Positions 41,148 to 49,967 of a stretch of DNA of 51,811 nucleotides are shown here, piece after piece. Positions within the stretch are counted from its first letter, which is position 1. Every line of letters begins with the position of its first letter. Both the position numbers and the translations under genes were made by a program. The notes under the pieces were generated by a model. The model made no database searches. It was not told the origin of the DNA and saw only the letters and a program-made list of their open reading frames with translations. Source of the DNA: Firmicutes bacterium HGW-Firmicutes-8 (GTDB taxonomy: Bacteria; Bacillota; Thermincolia; Thermincolales; UBA2595); contig PGZN01000031.1 of the NCBI GenBank assembly GCA_002840165.1, positions 1 through 51,811 of the forward strand, read 5' to 3'.

Positions 41148-42161
41148 ATGGATGCCTTTGATGTTCCAGTAGTTCTATTTTTTTTCAAAAGAGAGAATAA
41201 AACAGTAGATGTAGTAAAGAGAATCGGAGAAATTAAACCAAGAAAGTTATATTTAATACAGGATGGTCCTCGTAACCCTGAAGAGGAACGAAAAGTTCTC
41301 CTTTGTAGAAAAAACGTAGAAGATGCCATCAGTTGGCCTTGTGAAGTCATAAAAAATTATGCTGATGAAAATAAGGGAGTTTATGATCGTATAGGACTAG
41401 GTGCCAAGTGGGTTTTTAGTAAGGAGGAAACCGCAATATTCCTTGAAGACGATAACTTACCAGAAACAACTTTCTTTAGGTTCTGCAAGGAGATGTTATA
41501 TAAGTACTATAAAGATACACGCGTACTTTGGGTATGTGGGACGAATTACTTAGAAAAATATACTCCTGAGGACGGATCCAGTTATATGTTTACACAACAT
41601 ATGTTACCTTGCGGATGGGCTTCATGGAGTAGTAAATACGTAAAGTATTATGATGGGAATCTTGATTTGCTCAAAAACAATGTGACACTTAAACGTATTC
41701 GGAGTACATACAGAAATAAAAAAATGTACGAGTATGATTTGGAACGTTGGTTCCGGGAACGAAGATTCATTGAAACCGATAAGGCTCTTACGTGGGATTA
41801 TCAAATGGGTTTTACTATTCGCGTACATGGATTATATGGAGTAGTTCCAACGTATAATCAGATTGTTAATATAGGCGCTGACATGGATTCTGAACACGGA
41901 GGTACGTCTTTAGATTTAGTAATGACAAGGCGATTCTGTGGGATTCAGTCCTTCCCTATGTCGTTTCCCTTAGTTCATCCAATTTCTGTTCTTCCCGATC
42001 CTGAATTTGAAAGGAAAACAGAACAGATTGTTATTCCTCCTAGAATGATACTATTTAAAGTTATAAGATTATTGAAAATTATATTGCGTATTCCTCTCTA
42101 TGATAGCTTAACCGAAACGCTAAAATTTAGGGTAAATAAGTTTTTCGGGGAGAATATTTGA
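41148..42161 (+). CDS. GT-A-fold glycosyltransferase-like protein
   Basis: A 337-residue protein resembling nucleotide-diphospho-sugar transferases of the HlpA-like group. Its start VPVVLFFFKRENKTVDVVKR, then LYLIQDGPRN, and ETAIFLEDDNLPETTFFRF with a DxD-type LEDD motif (about 98) fit a GT-A fold. LPCGWASWSSKYVKYY and TKALTWDYQMGFT-like residues are typical of the group. It lacks membrane spans. ATG 41148 follows GGAGGAG. The Wzx gene begins 13 bp later. Confidence 0.75.
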   Translation: MDAFDVPVVLFFFKRENKTVDVVKRIGEIKPRKLYLIQDGPRNPEEERKVLLCRKNVEDAISWPCEVIKNYADENKGVYDRIGLGAKWVFSKEETAIFLEDDNLPETTFFRFCKEMLYKYYKDTRVLWVCGTNYLEKYTPEDGSSYMFTQHMLPCGWASWSSKYVKYYDGNLDLLKNNVTLKRIRSTYRNKKMYEYDLERWFRERRFIETDKALTWDYQMGFTIRVHGLYGVVPTYNQIVNIGADMDSEHGGTSLDLVMTRRFCGIQSFPMSFPLVHPISVLPDPEFERKTEQIVIPPRMILFKVIRLLKIILRIPLYDSLTETLKFRVNKFFGENI

Positions 42162-42174
42162 CTGGAGTATATAA

Positions 42175-43638
42175 ATGGTTAATGAACAATTAGATAAACC
42201 GTCATTGCGTCAAATTTGGAAAAAAATAATTGTTATTACTATGGGGTCTGGTGCAGCACAAATCATAGGTTTCATTTTCGGTATAATAATAGTTAGAATA
42301 CTCTCTTATGAGGAGTATGCCATATATAAACAGGGAATGCTTGTTGTCAATATGGTGGTTAGTTTTGGAGCGATTATATCTCCTATTTCGTTGGGTTATT
42401 TTATGGCTCGAAGTAAAAGCCGAGACGAAAAAAAGATATATGTATTTCAGACAATGTATGGGTCGGCTATTATTGGCATCCTTATCGCGATATTAATATA
42501 TGCATTTCGGCAACAGGTCGCACTAACTTATAACAATCAGGCATTAGCATACTTTTTGCCACTATTCGCCTTATTGTCTTTTTTTATACTTACTGAGAAT
42601 TTCTTTTCATATTATATGGTTTCAGAAAACAGGACTAAAACACTTGCAATTATTACGGTAATATTCTCCTTAGTTCGTTTCTTAGGCCTTCTCGTCTCGA
42701 TTTTAATTAAAGATGATTTCTTTAAAATCTTTATGGTTATGTATGTAGGAGTTGAAGCGTTAAACGTTATATATATATTTATGAGTGTAAATAGAAATTT
42801 TAAGGGGATAAAATCAAGAATAACATTAAAATCAATAAAGGAGCAGATTGTATTTTCGGTTCCTTTATACATTTCTAGTATTGTTAGCATGTTGAATGCG
42901 AACATAGGAAAGAATATCGTGGCTATGTTATATACACCCATGAGATATTCGATTTATATAAATGGTGCTTATGATATTCCGTTTGTCTCCTCACTTAGCA
43001 GTAGTATAGTTACTGTTATGTTGCCTACTATGGCAGCTGAATATGATAAAGATAATGAGATTGTAAAGAAAAATATCATAAATATAAATCGACGAATGCT
43101 TATAACAATTGGTTGCCTTTTTATTCCGCTCTACACAACTATTCTTATTTTTGCTCCGACGATAATAAAGGTGCTGTTTTCGGATAAATACTTGGAATCA
43201 GTTCAATTGTTTCGAATTTATTCGATTAACGTGGTATTAAATAGTTTTAGTCTAGGGCTACTATTAACAGTTGCAAAAGAACAAAAAAAGATTATATACG
43301 CTAATGTTTTTATGACCATTTTGAATCTAGTGTTAACACTGGGAATTCATTATACAATAGGGTTTAGTTATTTGACTTTAGCGCCTATTATAGCAACTGT
43401 TATTCAGAATATTATATTGATATATTTTACCCAAAGGCACTATAAACAGAAAAATATATTCCCTTTACTGGACTGGATAATAATAGCACTTGTGGCATCG
43501 GTCGTTTCATTTTCTTTTGGACAGATGTCCGCAATGTTTGGAAGCCAGACGCTCGGTTCTATAGTTATGGCATCTGCTAGCTATGTTATATCTATTGTTG
43601 CCGTAAAAGTAATAGCTAATAAAAAGAAACATTCATGA
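42175..43638 (+). CDS. Wzx-type flippase (MOP superfamily)
   Basis: A 487-residue polytopic membrane protein with about 12-14 hydrophobic spans. Its opening KKIIVITMGSGAAQIIGFIF and FGIIIVRILSYEEYAIY is the classical start of polysaccharide transporters, and the charged AAEYDKDNEI follows after TVMLPTM near residue 285. It flips the undecaprenyl-linked repeat unit across the membrane. Followed directly by the polymerase, as in Wzx/Wzy loci. ATG 42175. Confidence 0.9.
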   Translation: MVNEQLDKPSLRQIWKKIIVITMGSGAAQIIGFIFGIIIVRILSYEEYAIYKQGMLVVNMVVSFGAIISPISLGYFMARSKSRDEKKIYVFQTMYGSAIIGILIAILIYAFRQQVALTYNNQALAYFLPLFALLSFFILTENFFSYYMVSENRTKTLAIITVIFSLVRFLGLLVSILIKDDFFKIFMVMYVGVEALNVIYIFMSVNRNFKGIKSRITLKSIKEQIVFSVPLYISSIVSMLNANIGKNIVAMLYTPMRYSIYINGAYDIPFVSSLSSSIVTVMLPTMAAEYDKDNEIVKKNIININRRMLITIGCLFIPLYTTILIFAPTIIKVLFSDKYLESVQLFRIYSINVVLNSFSLGLLLTVAKEQKKIIYANVFMTILNLVLTLGIHYTIGFSYLTLAPIIATVIQNIILIYFTQRHYKQKNIFPLLDWIIIALVASVVSFSFGQMSAMFGSQTLGSIVMASASYVISIVAVKVIANKKKHS

Positions 43639-43666
43639 AGGCCGTTTAAGTATAGAGGAGTAATAT

Positions 43667-44956
43667 ATGCAAAGTGATAATAATACTAGAACAATGACAA
43701 AACGATTATCGCCTTTATCCTACATGGAGATATTTTGGTGGAGTTGCATTAATTCGGGTGCATGGATAATACAATCAACATTTTTAACATATAAAGTTAG
43801 ATTAATAATAAACCTTGGAATCATTTTGCTATATTGCTTAATACATTTAATCAATAGTGGCATAAATAATAACTTTGTTATTCGGACCACTAATAAAAAA
43901 AGTATAGTACTGGTTTTTGTTCTAGTGTTATTGTTGGCATTTAATATTAATAATGAGGACTCGTCACAGATTGGGTCTTATTTGGAGATTATTCTAATGA
44001 TGCTTTCCGGACTGTTTATTTGCCAAAAGTATACTTATCAAGATTTCACAAAAGTATTTATAAATATTATACTGGTTATATCGATTTTTTCGATAGTTTT
44101 TACTGTTTTCGGTGAAGTTATTCGTCCGCATATTTCAAATTTCCCATTGGTAGAAGGGCAGTTTGGGGTTAGTTACAGAAATCTGTATGTATATATGTTC
44201 CCTACTTTTTCTCCTATTAGGAATTCGGGGATTTTTTATGAGCCAGGTGCATTTCAATTTTTTTTAAATATATCAATTTATATGCTTATGTCACAGAATA
44301 AATTTAAGAAACATTTATTTAAATTTGTTATTTTTGCAATTGCATTGTACTTGACAAACTCAACAACAGGATATTTGGTCTTTATTTGTTTGCTAATATA
44401 TTACGTGCTACAGCAACAAGGTGGAGGCAGTAAGCATGAGATTGCTAAAACATTGATAGTATCTGTCTGTATGATTGCCATTTTACTGTTTTTTGTAACG
44501 TCATCTACTGTTGCCGATAATTTTTTTACAAAGCTTTCTATGGAAGCATTACTCCGCCCAGATTCAACGTCATTGAGAATTAGTGCTCTATTAGCTGGAA
44601 TATATTTATCATTTGATAACTTTTTTTTCGGCGTGGGGTTCACTAATTATTGGCAACAAATTAATAGTTATTATGGTTTGGTAGGCAGAAATATTGAAGT
44701 TGCAACAGATACCATAACGTATGGAATATCTATTTTTGGTATCGCTCCGGTACTTCTTTTATTAGTTGGCTTGTTTAAATATACGGGACAAGAGCCCACT
44801 AGACTATTAAATCGTATAGTAATATGCATTGCATTTGTTATTCTATTAGTTTCGCAAATATATATAAATAGAAGCATAATTTATATACTAATGTTTTATG
44901 GCTATTCTTGCTATAAACGCCAGAAAACGAAAGCGTTTATCAATACCAGATATTGA
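43667..44956 (+). CDS. Wzy-type polysaccharide polymerase
   Basis: A 429-residue protein with about 10-11 membrane spans and a periplasmic-side loop containing GEVIRPHISNFPLVEGQFGV and FSPIRNSGIFYEPGAFQFF, a Wzy/O-antigen-polymerase-like loop. SLRISALLAGIYLSFDNFFF and GVGFTNYWQQI form the second conserved part. It joins flipped repeat units. Sequence conservation in Wzy is low, so the call rests on topology, loop pattern and its position behind Wzx. ATG 43667 follows GAGGAG. Confidence 0.85.
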   Translation: MQSDNNTRTMTKRLSPLSYMEIFWWSCINSGAWIIQSTFLTYKVRLIINLGIILLYCLIHLINSGINNNFVIRTTNKKSIVLVFVLVLLLAFNINNEDSSQIGSYLEIILMMLSGLFICQKYTYQDFTKVFINIILVISIFSIVFTVFGEVIRPHISNFPLVEGQFGVSYRNLYVYMFPTFSPIRNSGIFYEPGAFQFFLNISIYMLMSQNKFKKHLFKFVIFAIALYLTNSTTGYLVFICLLIYYVLQQQGGGSKHEIAKTLIVSVCMIAILLFFVTSSTVADNFFTKLSMEALLRPDSTSLRISALLAGIYLSFDNFFFGVGFTNYWQQINSYYGLVGRNIEVATDTITYGISIFGIAPVLLLLVGLFKYTGQEPTRLLNRIVICIAFVILLVSQIYINRSIIYILMFYGYSCYKRQKTKAFINTRY

Positions 44957-45046
44957 AATTGTACTATTAAAAATTTTTAAGATAAACAAAAATTTGCATC
45001 TGATAAATAAATAGACTAATAAGAAATCATTAAGGAGGATTTCAAG

Positions 45047-46069
45047 ATGTTTAATAACAAAACATTATTAATAATAGGCGGTACAGGCTCATTCGGAAAC
45101 GCAGTATTAGAGAGATTTCTTAAAAAGGAGATCAAAGAAATCCGTATCTTCTCACGTGATGAGAAGAAACAGGATGATATGCGAAACAAGTATAACAATA
45201 ATAAAATTAAATTCTATATCGGTGATGTGCGTGACCTGCAGAGTGTGAAAAATGCGATGTATGGTGTGGACTACATATTTCATGCGGCTGCATTGAAGCA
45301 AGTTCCGTCCTGTGAATTTTTTCCATTGGAAGCTATCAAGACAAATGTACTCGGCGCTGATAATGTCCTAACCGCTGCTATCAATGAAGGAGTAAGGAAG
45401 GTGATTTGCCTGTCAACGGATAAGGCGGCATACCCTGTCAATGCTATGGGCATGTCCAAAGCCATGATGGAGAAGTTATTCGTTGCGAAATCCCGTACTG
45501 TATTGCCAGAACGCACTTTAATATGTGGCACCCGCTATGGTAATGTTATGTGCTCACGCGGTTCAGTGATTCCGCTTTTCATTGAGCAGATAAAAGCTAG
45601 AAAGCCACTCACTATAACTGATCCCTCTATGACACGCTATATCATGAGCTTAGAGGAAGCAGTAGAGCTAGTTCTCTTCGCTTTCCAGAATGCCCAAGCC
45701 GGTGACATCATGGTACAGAAAGCCCCGGCCTGTACGATCGGTGATTTGGCGCAGGCAGTCAAAGAGTTGTTCAACTCTGATATTGAGACCTGTGTGATTG
45801 GAATACGGCATGGTGAGAAGCTGTATGAGACGCTGCTTACCAAGGAGGAATACGTTAAAGCCATTGATATGGGTGGTTTTTATAGAGTTCCTGCTGATCA
45901 GCGAGATTTGAACTATGATAAGTATTTTATTGATGGCAATGTCCAGATTGCCATATCTGAGGAGTATAATTCTAACAATACCATGCGCCTTAATGTTGAG
46001 CAAATCAAGGACAAGCTGCTGTCGCTACAATATGTAAGAAATGAGTTGGCTGCATGGGAGGTAAGCTAG
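45047..46069 (+). CDS. capE: CapE-type UDP-GlcNAc 4,6-dehydratase/5-epimerase
   Basis: First step of UDP-N-acetyl-L-fucosamine synthesis: inverting 4,6-dehydration of UDP-GlcNAc. The 340-residue SDR enzyme has LLIIGGTGSFGNAVLERFL, FSRDEKKQDDMRNKY, HAAALKQVPSCE, and LSTDKAAYPVNAMGMSKAMM, where the canonical Y-x3-K is M-x3-K as in the CapE group. That feature separates it from FlaA1/PseB. ATG 45047 follows AAGGAGG. It is followed by capF after 1 bp and capG, giving the complete three-enzyme pathway. Confidence 0.92.
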   Translation: MFNNKTLLIIGGTGSFGNAVLERFLKKEIKEIRIFSRDEKKQDDMRNKYNNNKIKFYIGDVRDLQSVKNAMYGVDYIFHAAALKQVPSCEFFPLEAIKTNVLGADNVLTAAINEGVRKVICLSTDKAAYPVNAMGMSKAMMEKLFVAKSRTVLPERTLICGTRYGNVMCSRGSVIPLFIEQIKARKPLTITDPSMTRYIMSLEEAVELVLFAFQNAQAGDIMVQKAPACTIGDLAQAVKELFNSDIETCVIGIRHGEKLYETLLTKEEYVKAIDMGGFYRVPADQRDLNYDKYFIDGNVQIAISEEYNSNNTMRLNVEQIKDKLLSLQYVRNELAAWEVS

Positions 46070-46070
46070 A

Positions 46071-47180
46071 TTGAAAGTATTAATCACTGGTTCAAAAGGT
46101 TTTATAGGGAAGAATTTAATAAGCACTTTGGAGAGAGCTAAGGGTGTTGAAATCTTACCATATGATATTGACACCAATCCAGCCTCTCTCGATATATATA
46201 CAAAGGAATGCGACTTTGTTTTTCATTTAGCGGGAGTAAATCGACCAAACGAGCAATTTGAATTTATAGAGGGTAATTTTGGCCTTACATTAACTTTACT
46301 GGATGCCCTGAAAAAATATAATAACATCTGCCCTGTTGTGATTTCATCTTCTACACAGGCTGTGCTGGATAACCTCTATGGAAAGAGTAAAAAAGCTGGA
46401 GAAGATTTGCTGTTCGCGTATGCAAAAGAAACGGGAGCCAAGGTACTAATCTATCGCTTACCAAATGTATTTGGCAAATGGTGTAGACCCAACTATAATA
46501 GTGCGGTTGCTACTTTCTGTAATAATATCGCTAATGATTTGCCAATAACTGCAAATGATCGTAGTGTTGTAATGAATTTAGTCTATATAGATGATGTAAT
46601 AGAGGAACTTATAAACGCTCTAAACGGTAAAGAAAATTCTGTTGGGGATTTTTGCAAAGTTCCAGTTGTTTATACCATTACTCTTGGAGAGATAGTTGAT
46701 TTGATTTATTCATTCAAAAGAAGCCGTGAAGATTGTTCAATTCCTGATATGTCAAATGAGTTTACAAAGAAATTATACAGTACATATTTGAGCTATCTAC
46801 CGAAGAATAAGTTCAGTTACAAATTAATAATGAATGTAGATAATAGAGGATCTTTCACTGAGTTTATTAAAACTTCTGATAGAGGACAAGTATCTGTTAA
46901 TATTTCGAAGCCTGGAATTGCAAAAGGAAATCACTGGCACCATAGCAAGAATGAAAAGTTCCTTGTTGTAAGTGGTAGAGGTGTCATCCGTTTCCGAAAA
47001 GTTGGCTCTGATGAAATTATAGAATATTACGTTAGTGGTGATAAGCTGGAAGTGGTTGACATACCCGCTGGATTCACCCACAACATCGAGAATCTTAGCA
47101 ACACCGATATGGTGACTATAATGTGGGCAAATGAATGCTTCAACCCTGAGAAGCCGGATACTTATTACATGGAGGTGTAA
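46071..47180 (+). CDS. capF: CapF-type bifunctional reductase/epimerase
   Basis: Second step of UDP-L-FucNAc synthesis. The 369-residue protein is a fusion: an N-terminal SDR (KVLITGSKGFIGKNLIST, HLAGVNRPNEQFEF, and YGKSKKAGEDLLF with Y-x3-K) and a C-terminal cupin (about 250-369: GSFTEFIKTSDRGQVSVN, KGNHWHHSKNEKFLVVSG with the metal-binding His residues). TTG 46071 has GGGAGGT upstream. One base separates it from capE, and ATG of capG lies 2 bp after its stop, so the three form one coupled unit. Confidence 0.94.
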   Translation: MKVLITGSKGFIGKNLISTLERAKGVEILPYDIDTNPASLDIYTKECDFVFHLAGVNRPNEQFEFIEGNFGLTLTLLDALKKYNNICPVVISSSTQAVLDNLYGKSKKAGEDLLFAYAKETGAKVLIYRLPNVFGKWCRPNYNSAVATFCNNIANDLPITANDRSVVMNLVYIDDVIEELINALNGKENSVGDFCKVPVVYTITLGEIVDLIYSFKRSREDCSIPDMSNEFTKKLYSTYLSYLPKNKFSYKLIMNVDNRGSFTEFIKTSDRGQVSVNISKPGIAKGNHWHHSKNEKFLVVSGRGVIRFRKVGSDEIIEYYVSGDKLEVVDIPAGFTHNIENLSNTDMVTIMWANECFNPEKPDTYYMEV

Positions 47181-47181
47181 C

Positions 47182-48309
47182 ATGGCAAATAAGCTAAAAC
47201 TAATGACCATCATCGGCACGAGACCGGAAATTATTCGTCTATCCGAGGTGATTAAAAAATGTGATAAATATTTTGACCATATCCTCGTTCACACTGGTCA
47301 GAATTGGGATTATACGCTCAATCAGATTTTCTTTGAGGATTTAGGCTTGAGGGAACCTGATTACTATCTAGAAGCAGTTGGTGGAGATTTGGGAGAAACT
47401 ATCGGAAATATTATAGCGAAAAGCTATAAGGTGCTCTTAGAACTAAAACCGGACGCACTCTTAGTCCTAGGCGATACAAACTCCGCTTTATCAGCCATTC
47501 CAGCTAAAAGGCTAAAAATGCCCATTTTTCACATGGAATCTGGTAACAGATGTTTTGATGAAAATTTACCTGAAGAAACCAACCGAAGAATTGTTGACCA
47601 TATAGCCGATGTGAATTTGTGCTACAGCGAACATGCTAGACGATATTTAAATTATGAAGGCATTGCTAAAGAACGTACTTATGTTACGGGTTCTCCTATG
47701 GCAGAAGTGTTGACAGCCAATATTGATAAAATTAAGAACAGTAATGTACTAGAAACACTTAATCTGGAGAAGGGCAAGTACATCCTGTTTTCGGCTCATC
47801 GTGAAGAGAATATCGACATTGAGGAGAACTTCTTTGCCTTGATGAATGCGGTCAATGTTATGGCTGAGAATTATAGTATGCCTGTTATTTACAGTACACA
47901 TCCTCGAAGTGCAAAGTTCATTGAGCTGAGGGGATTCAAATTCCACCCTAATGTACAGAGTTTAAAACCATTCGGATTTTCCGATTATAATAATTTGCAA
48001 TTAAATGCTTTTTGCGTAGTATCTGATAGCGGTACTATACCAGAGGAAGCATCTTATTTCAAATTCCCAGCTGTATCTGTGCGTACCAGTACCGAGAGAC
48101 CAGAATCTATGGATAAAGGAAATTTCATTATAGGAAGTATCACTACAGAGCATGTGTTGCAGGCAGTTGATCTTGCTGTTGCTATGTATAAAAATGGTGA
48201 CCTCGGCGTTACGACTCCTGACTATGCAGACCAAAATGTGAGTGTGAAGGTGGTTAAAATCATTCAGAGCTATACAGGTATAGTAAATAAGATGGTTTGG
48301 AGGAAGTAA
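47182..48309 (+). CDS. capG: CapG-type UDP-N-acetyl sugar 2-epimerase
   Basis: Last step toward UDP-L-FucNAc: C2 epimerisation. The 375-residue non-hydrolysing 2-epimerase shows IIGTRPEIIRLSEVIKK, HTGQNWDYTLNQIFFEDL, VLGDTNSALSA, HMESGNRCFDENLPEETNRR and SDSGTIPEEASY. ATG 47182 is chosen because GGAGGT lies 7 bp before it; the longer frame inside capF is rejected. The alternative of a WecB-type ManNAc route is possible for the family, but capE-capF next door fixes the assignment. Confidence 0.92.
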   Translation: MANKLKLMTIIGTRPEIIRLSEVIKKCDKYFDHILVHTGQNWDYTLNQIFFEDLGLREPDYYLEAVGGDLGETIGNIIAKSYKVLLELKPDALLVLGDTNSALSAIPAKRLKMPIFHMESGNRCFDENLPEETNRRIVDHIADVNLCYSEHARRYLNYEGIAKERTYVTGSPMAEVLTANIDKIKNSNVLETLNLEKGKYILFSAHREENIDIEENFFALMNAVNVMAENYSMPVIYSTHPRSAKFIELRGFKFHPNVQSLKPFGFSDYNNLQLNAFCVVSDSGTIPEEASYFKFPAVSVRTSTERPESMDKGNFIIGSITTEHVLQAVDLAVAMYKNGDLGVTTPDYADQNVSVKVVKIIQSYTGIVNKMVWRK

Positions 48310-48519
48310 TATTTTGAAGGATTTAGGATGCCGCACTGGTGCCGCGCATCGAAAGAACAATAGCTAAATACAAGTATCCCCCTACAGAAAGTAAAACTCA
48401 TTGTGAATTCCATGGTTAGGATTACGTTTAAACGAGCATATTTATTAACTCACAGATTGGGGTTAGAAATTACCTATAATTGGGGTAGATTTTATGTTTT
48501 GACCTCATATTGGATCGAC

Positions 48520-48857
48520 TTTGTTTTAAGTAAACTCGGAGTCATTCGTGAATGACATCTACCTCTGTGAGTTTGTAGATGAAAATATACAGGACGTGGC
48601 TATAGGTATGAGCTTTTGATAATCGTAAGGCAACAGATTTTTAAATGCCGGTATTGGTTATGGCGACTCATGCTTTCGGAAGGATATTTAAGCACTGGAG
48701 TATCTGGCGAAACAGAACGGAGATGAACTTAGAAAGCCAAAGTAGCCATGATCAGAAGACTGAATATAAAAAATTATTACCTTTTACGGTCTTAAGGTAG
48801 CAGTGCTTGGGCTGATATTCAAGCTAGGACCGATGATTTAAGAGAAGCTTCATCCCA
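48520..48857 (+). pseudogene. Decayed UDP-glucose 6-dehydrogenase
   Basis: Pieces of a UDP-glucose dehydrogenase remain in shifting frames. NDIYLCEFVDENIQDVAIGM (from 48551) parallels INEIANICEKVGADVTEVARGM in two halves. Then GNRFLNAGIGYGDSCFRKD (family GIGYGGSCFPKD), ALEYLAKQNGDELR, GLKVAVLGLIFKL (family GILGLAFKP) and DDLREAS follow. At least five stops and several shifts are present. The pieces are AT-rich and differ from the ugd copy downstream, so this is a separate old gene, not a duplication. In 48310-48519 I see no gene. Confidence 0.9.
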
Positions 48858-48919
48858 ATAATAACAGCTTAGAATGGTAACGGAGGTTCTATCATTATTC
48901 GGTTGGTAGGTGAAATGAT

Positions 48920-49927
48920 ATGCAAAATATACTTGTAACCGGTGCAGCAGGTTTTATTGGCTCAAATGTGAGTGAAATGTTGCTCAAAAAGGACTATAAT
49001 GTTATAGGCATTGACTCATTTAACGATTTTTACAGCCCTTTAATTAAACGAGGCAACGCAAATGAAATTGTCAAGACAGCGGAAAGTATAGGTGCCAACT
49101 TTAAACTCTATGAAGGCGATATACGTAACGGTGAAGTTATTGATAGGGTGTTCGCAGAAAATAAGATAGAAGCAGTTATTCATCTGGCGGCTTATGCCGG
49201 TGTGAGGCCTTCTATTGAGAATCCTGAGCTCTATTTTGACGTAAACATAAACGGTACAGTCAAAATTTTGGAGTGTATAAAGAAATATGGTATAAAACGG
49301 CACGTATTTGCCTCTTCCTCATCAGTGTATGGCAACAATAAAAAGGTGCCTTTTTCCGAACAGGACCCGGTTGACAATGCCATATCGCCTTATGCCGCAA
49401 CAAAGAAAGCCGGAGAGGTCATTTGTTATACATATCATCATCTATATGATATTAATACGGCATGTTTAAGATTTTTCACAGTTTACGGTCCACGGCAAAG
49501 GCCGGATTTGGCTATACATAAATTTACCAAGCTGATGGTTGAGGGAAAGCCGATCCCATTTTTCGGCGATGGCAGTATGAAACGTGACCATACCTATATT
49601 GACGATATTTTAGATGGCGTATACAAAGCGCTTATTTGGACAGACTCACCCAAAAAACGCTATGACATATTCAACCTTGGCGAATCGCATACCATTACTT
49701 TGACAGAACTTGTTGAAGCAATATCAGATGAGCTTGGGATAAACCCTATCATCAATAGATTGCCCATGCAACAAGGAGATGTAAACCGTACTTTTGCGGA
49801 TATAAGTAAGGCCAAAAAGATATTGGGATATAACCCACAGACAAATTTTGAAGAAGGAATAAAAAAGTTTATAAAATGGTTTAGAACCCGAGAATACGCA
49901 AGCCAGGTTTTTAAGGAACGGGTTTAG
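48920..49927 (+). CDS. NAD-dependent nucleotide-sugar epimerase (UDP-glucuronate 4-epimerase-like)
   Basis: A 335-residue extended SDR enzyme: VTGAAGFIGSNVSEMLL, GIDSFNDFYSPLIKRGNA (typical of CapI/LspL-type UDP-glucuronate 4-epimerases), HLAAYAGVRPSIENP, ASSSSVYGNNKKVPFSE, and the Y-x3-K in SPYAATKKAGE, then RFFTVYGPRQRPDLAI and RDHTYIDDILDG. It would interconvert UDP-GlcA and UDP-GalA. ATG 48920 has GTAGGTGAAA upstream. Its likely substrate is made by UDP-glucose dehydrogenase, yet both dehydrogenase copies next to it look damaged. UDP-GlcNAc or UDP-Glc as substrate is an alternative. Confidence 0.85.
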   Translation: MQNILVTGAAGFIGSNVSEMLLKKDYNVIGIDSFNDFYSPLIKRGNANEIVKTAESIGANFKLYEGDIRNGEVIDRVFAENKIEAVIHLAAYAGVRPSIENPELYFDVNINGTVKILECIKKYGIKRHVFASSSSVYGNNKKVPFSEQDPVDNAISPYAATKKAGEVICYTYHHLYDINTACLRFFTVYGPRQRPDLAIHKFTKLMVEGKPIPFFGDGSMKRDHTYIDDILDGVYKALIWTDSPKKRYDIFNLGESHTITLTELVEAISDELGINPIINRLPMQQGDVNRTFADISKAKKILGYNPQTNFEEGIKKFIKWFRTREYASQVFKERV

Positions 49928-49967
49928 TTTCATGATAAAGCACTTGGCTAAAAAACTATATTATGTT

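Noticed and set aside
48330-48420. Peptide LVPRIERTIAKYKYPPTES resembling the tail of a type I restriction subunit
   Set aside because: Only about 25 codons, no other HsdR-like piece nearby; similarity from memory is too weak.
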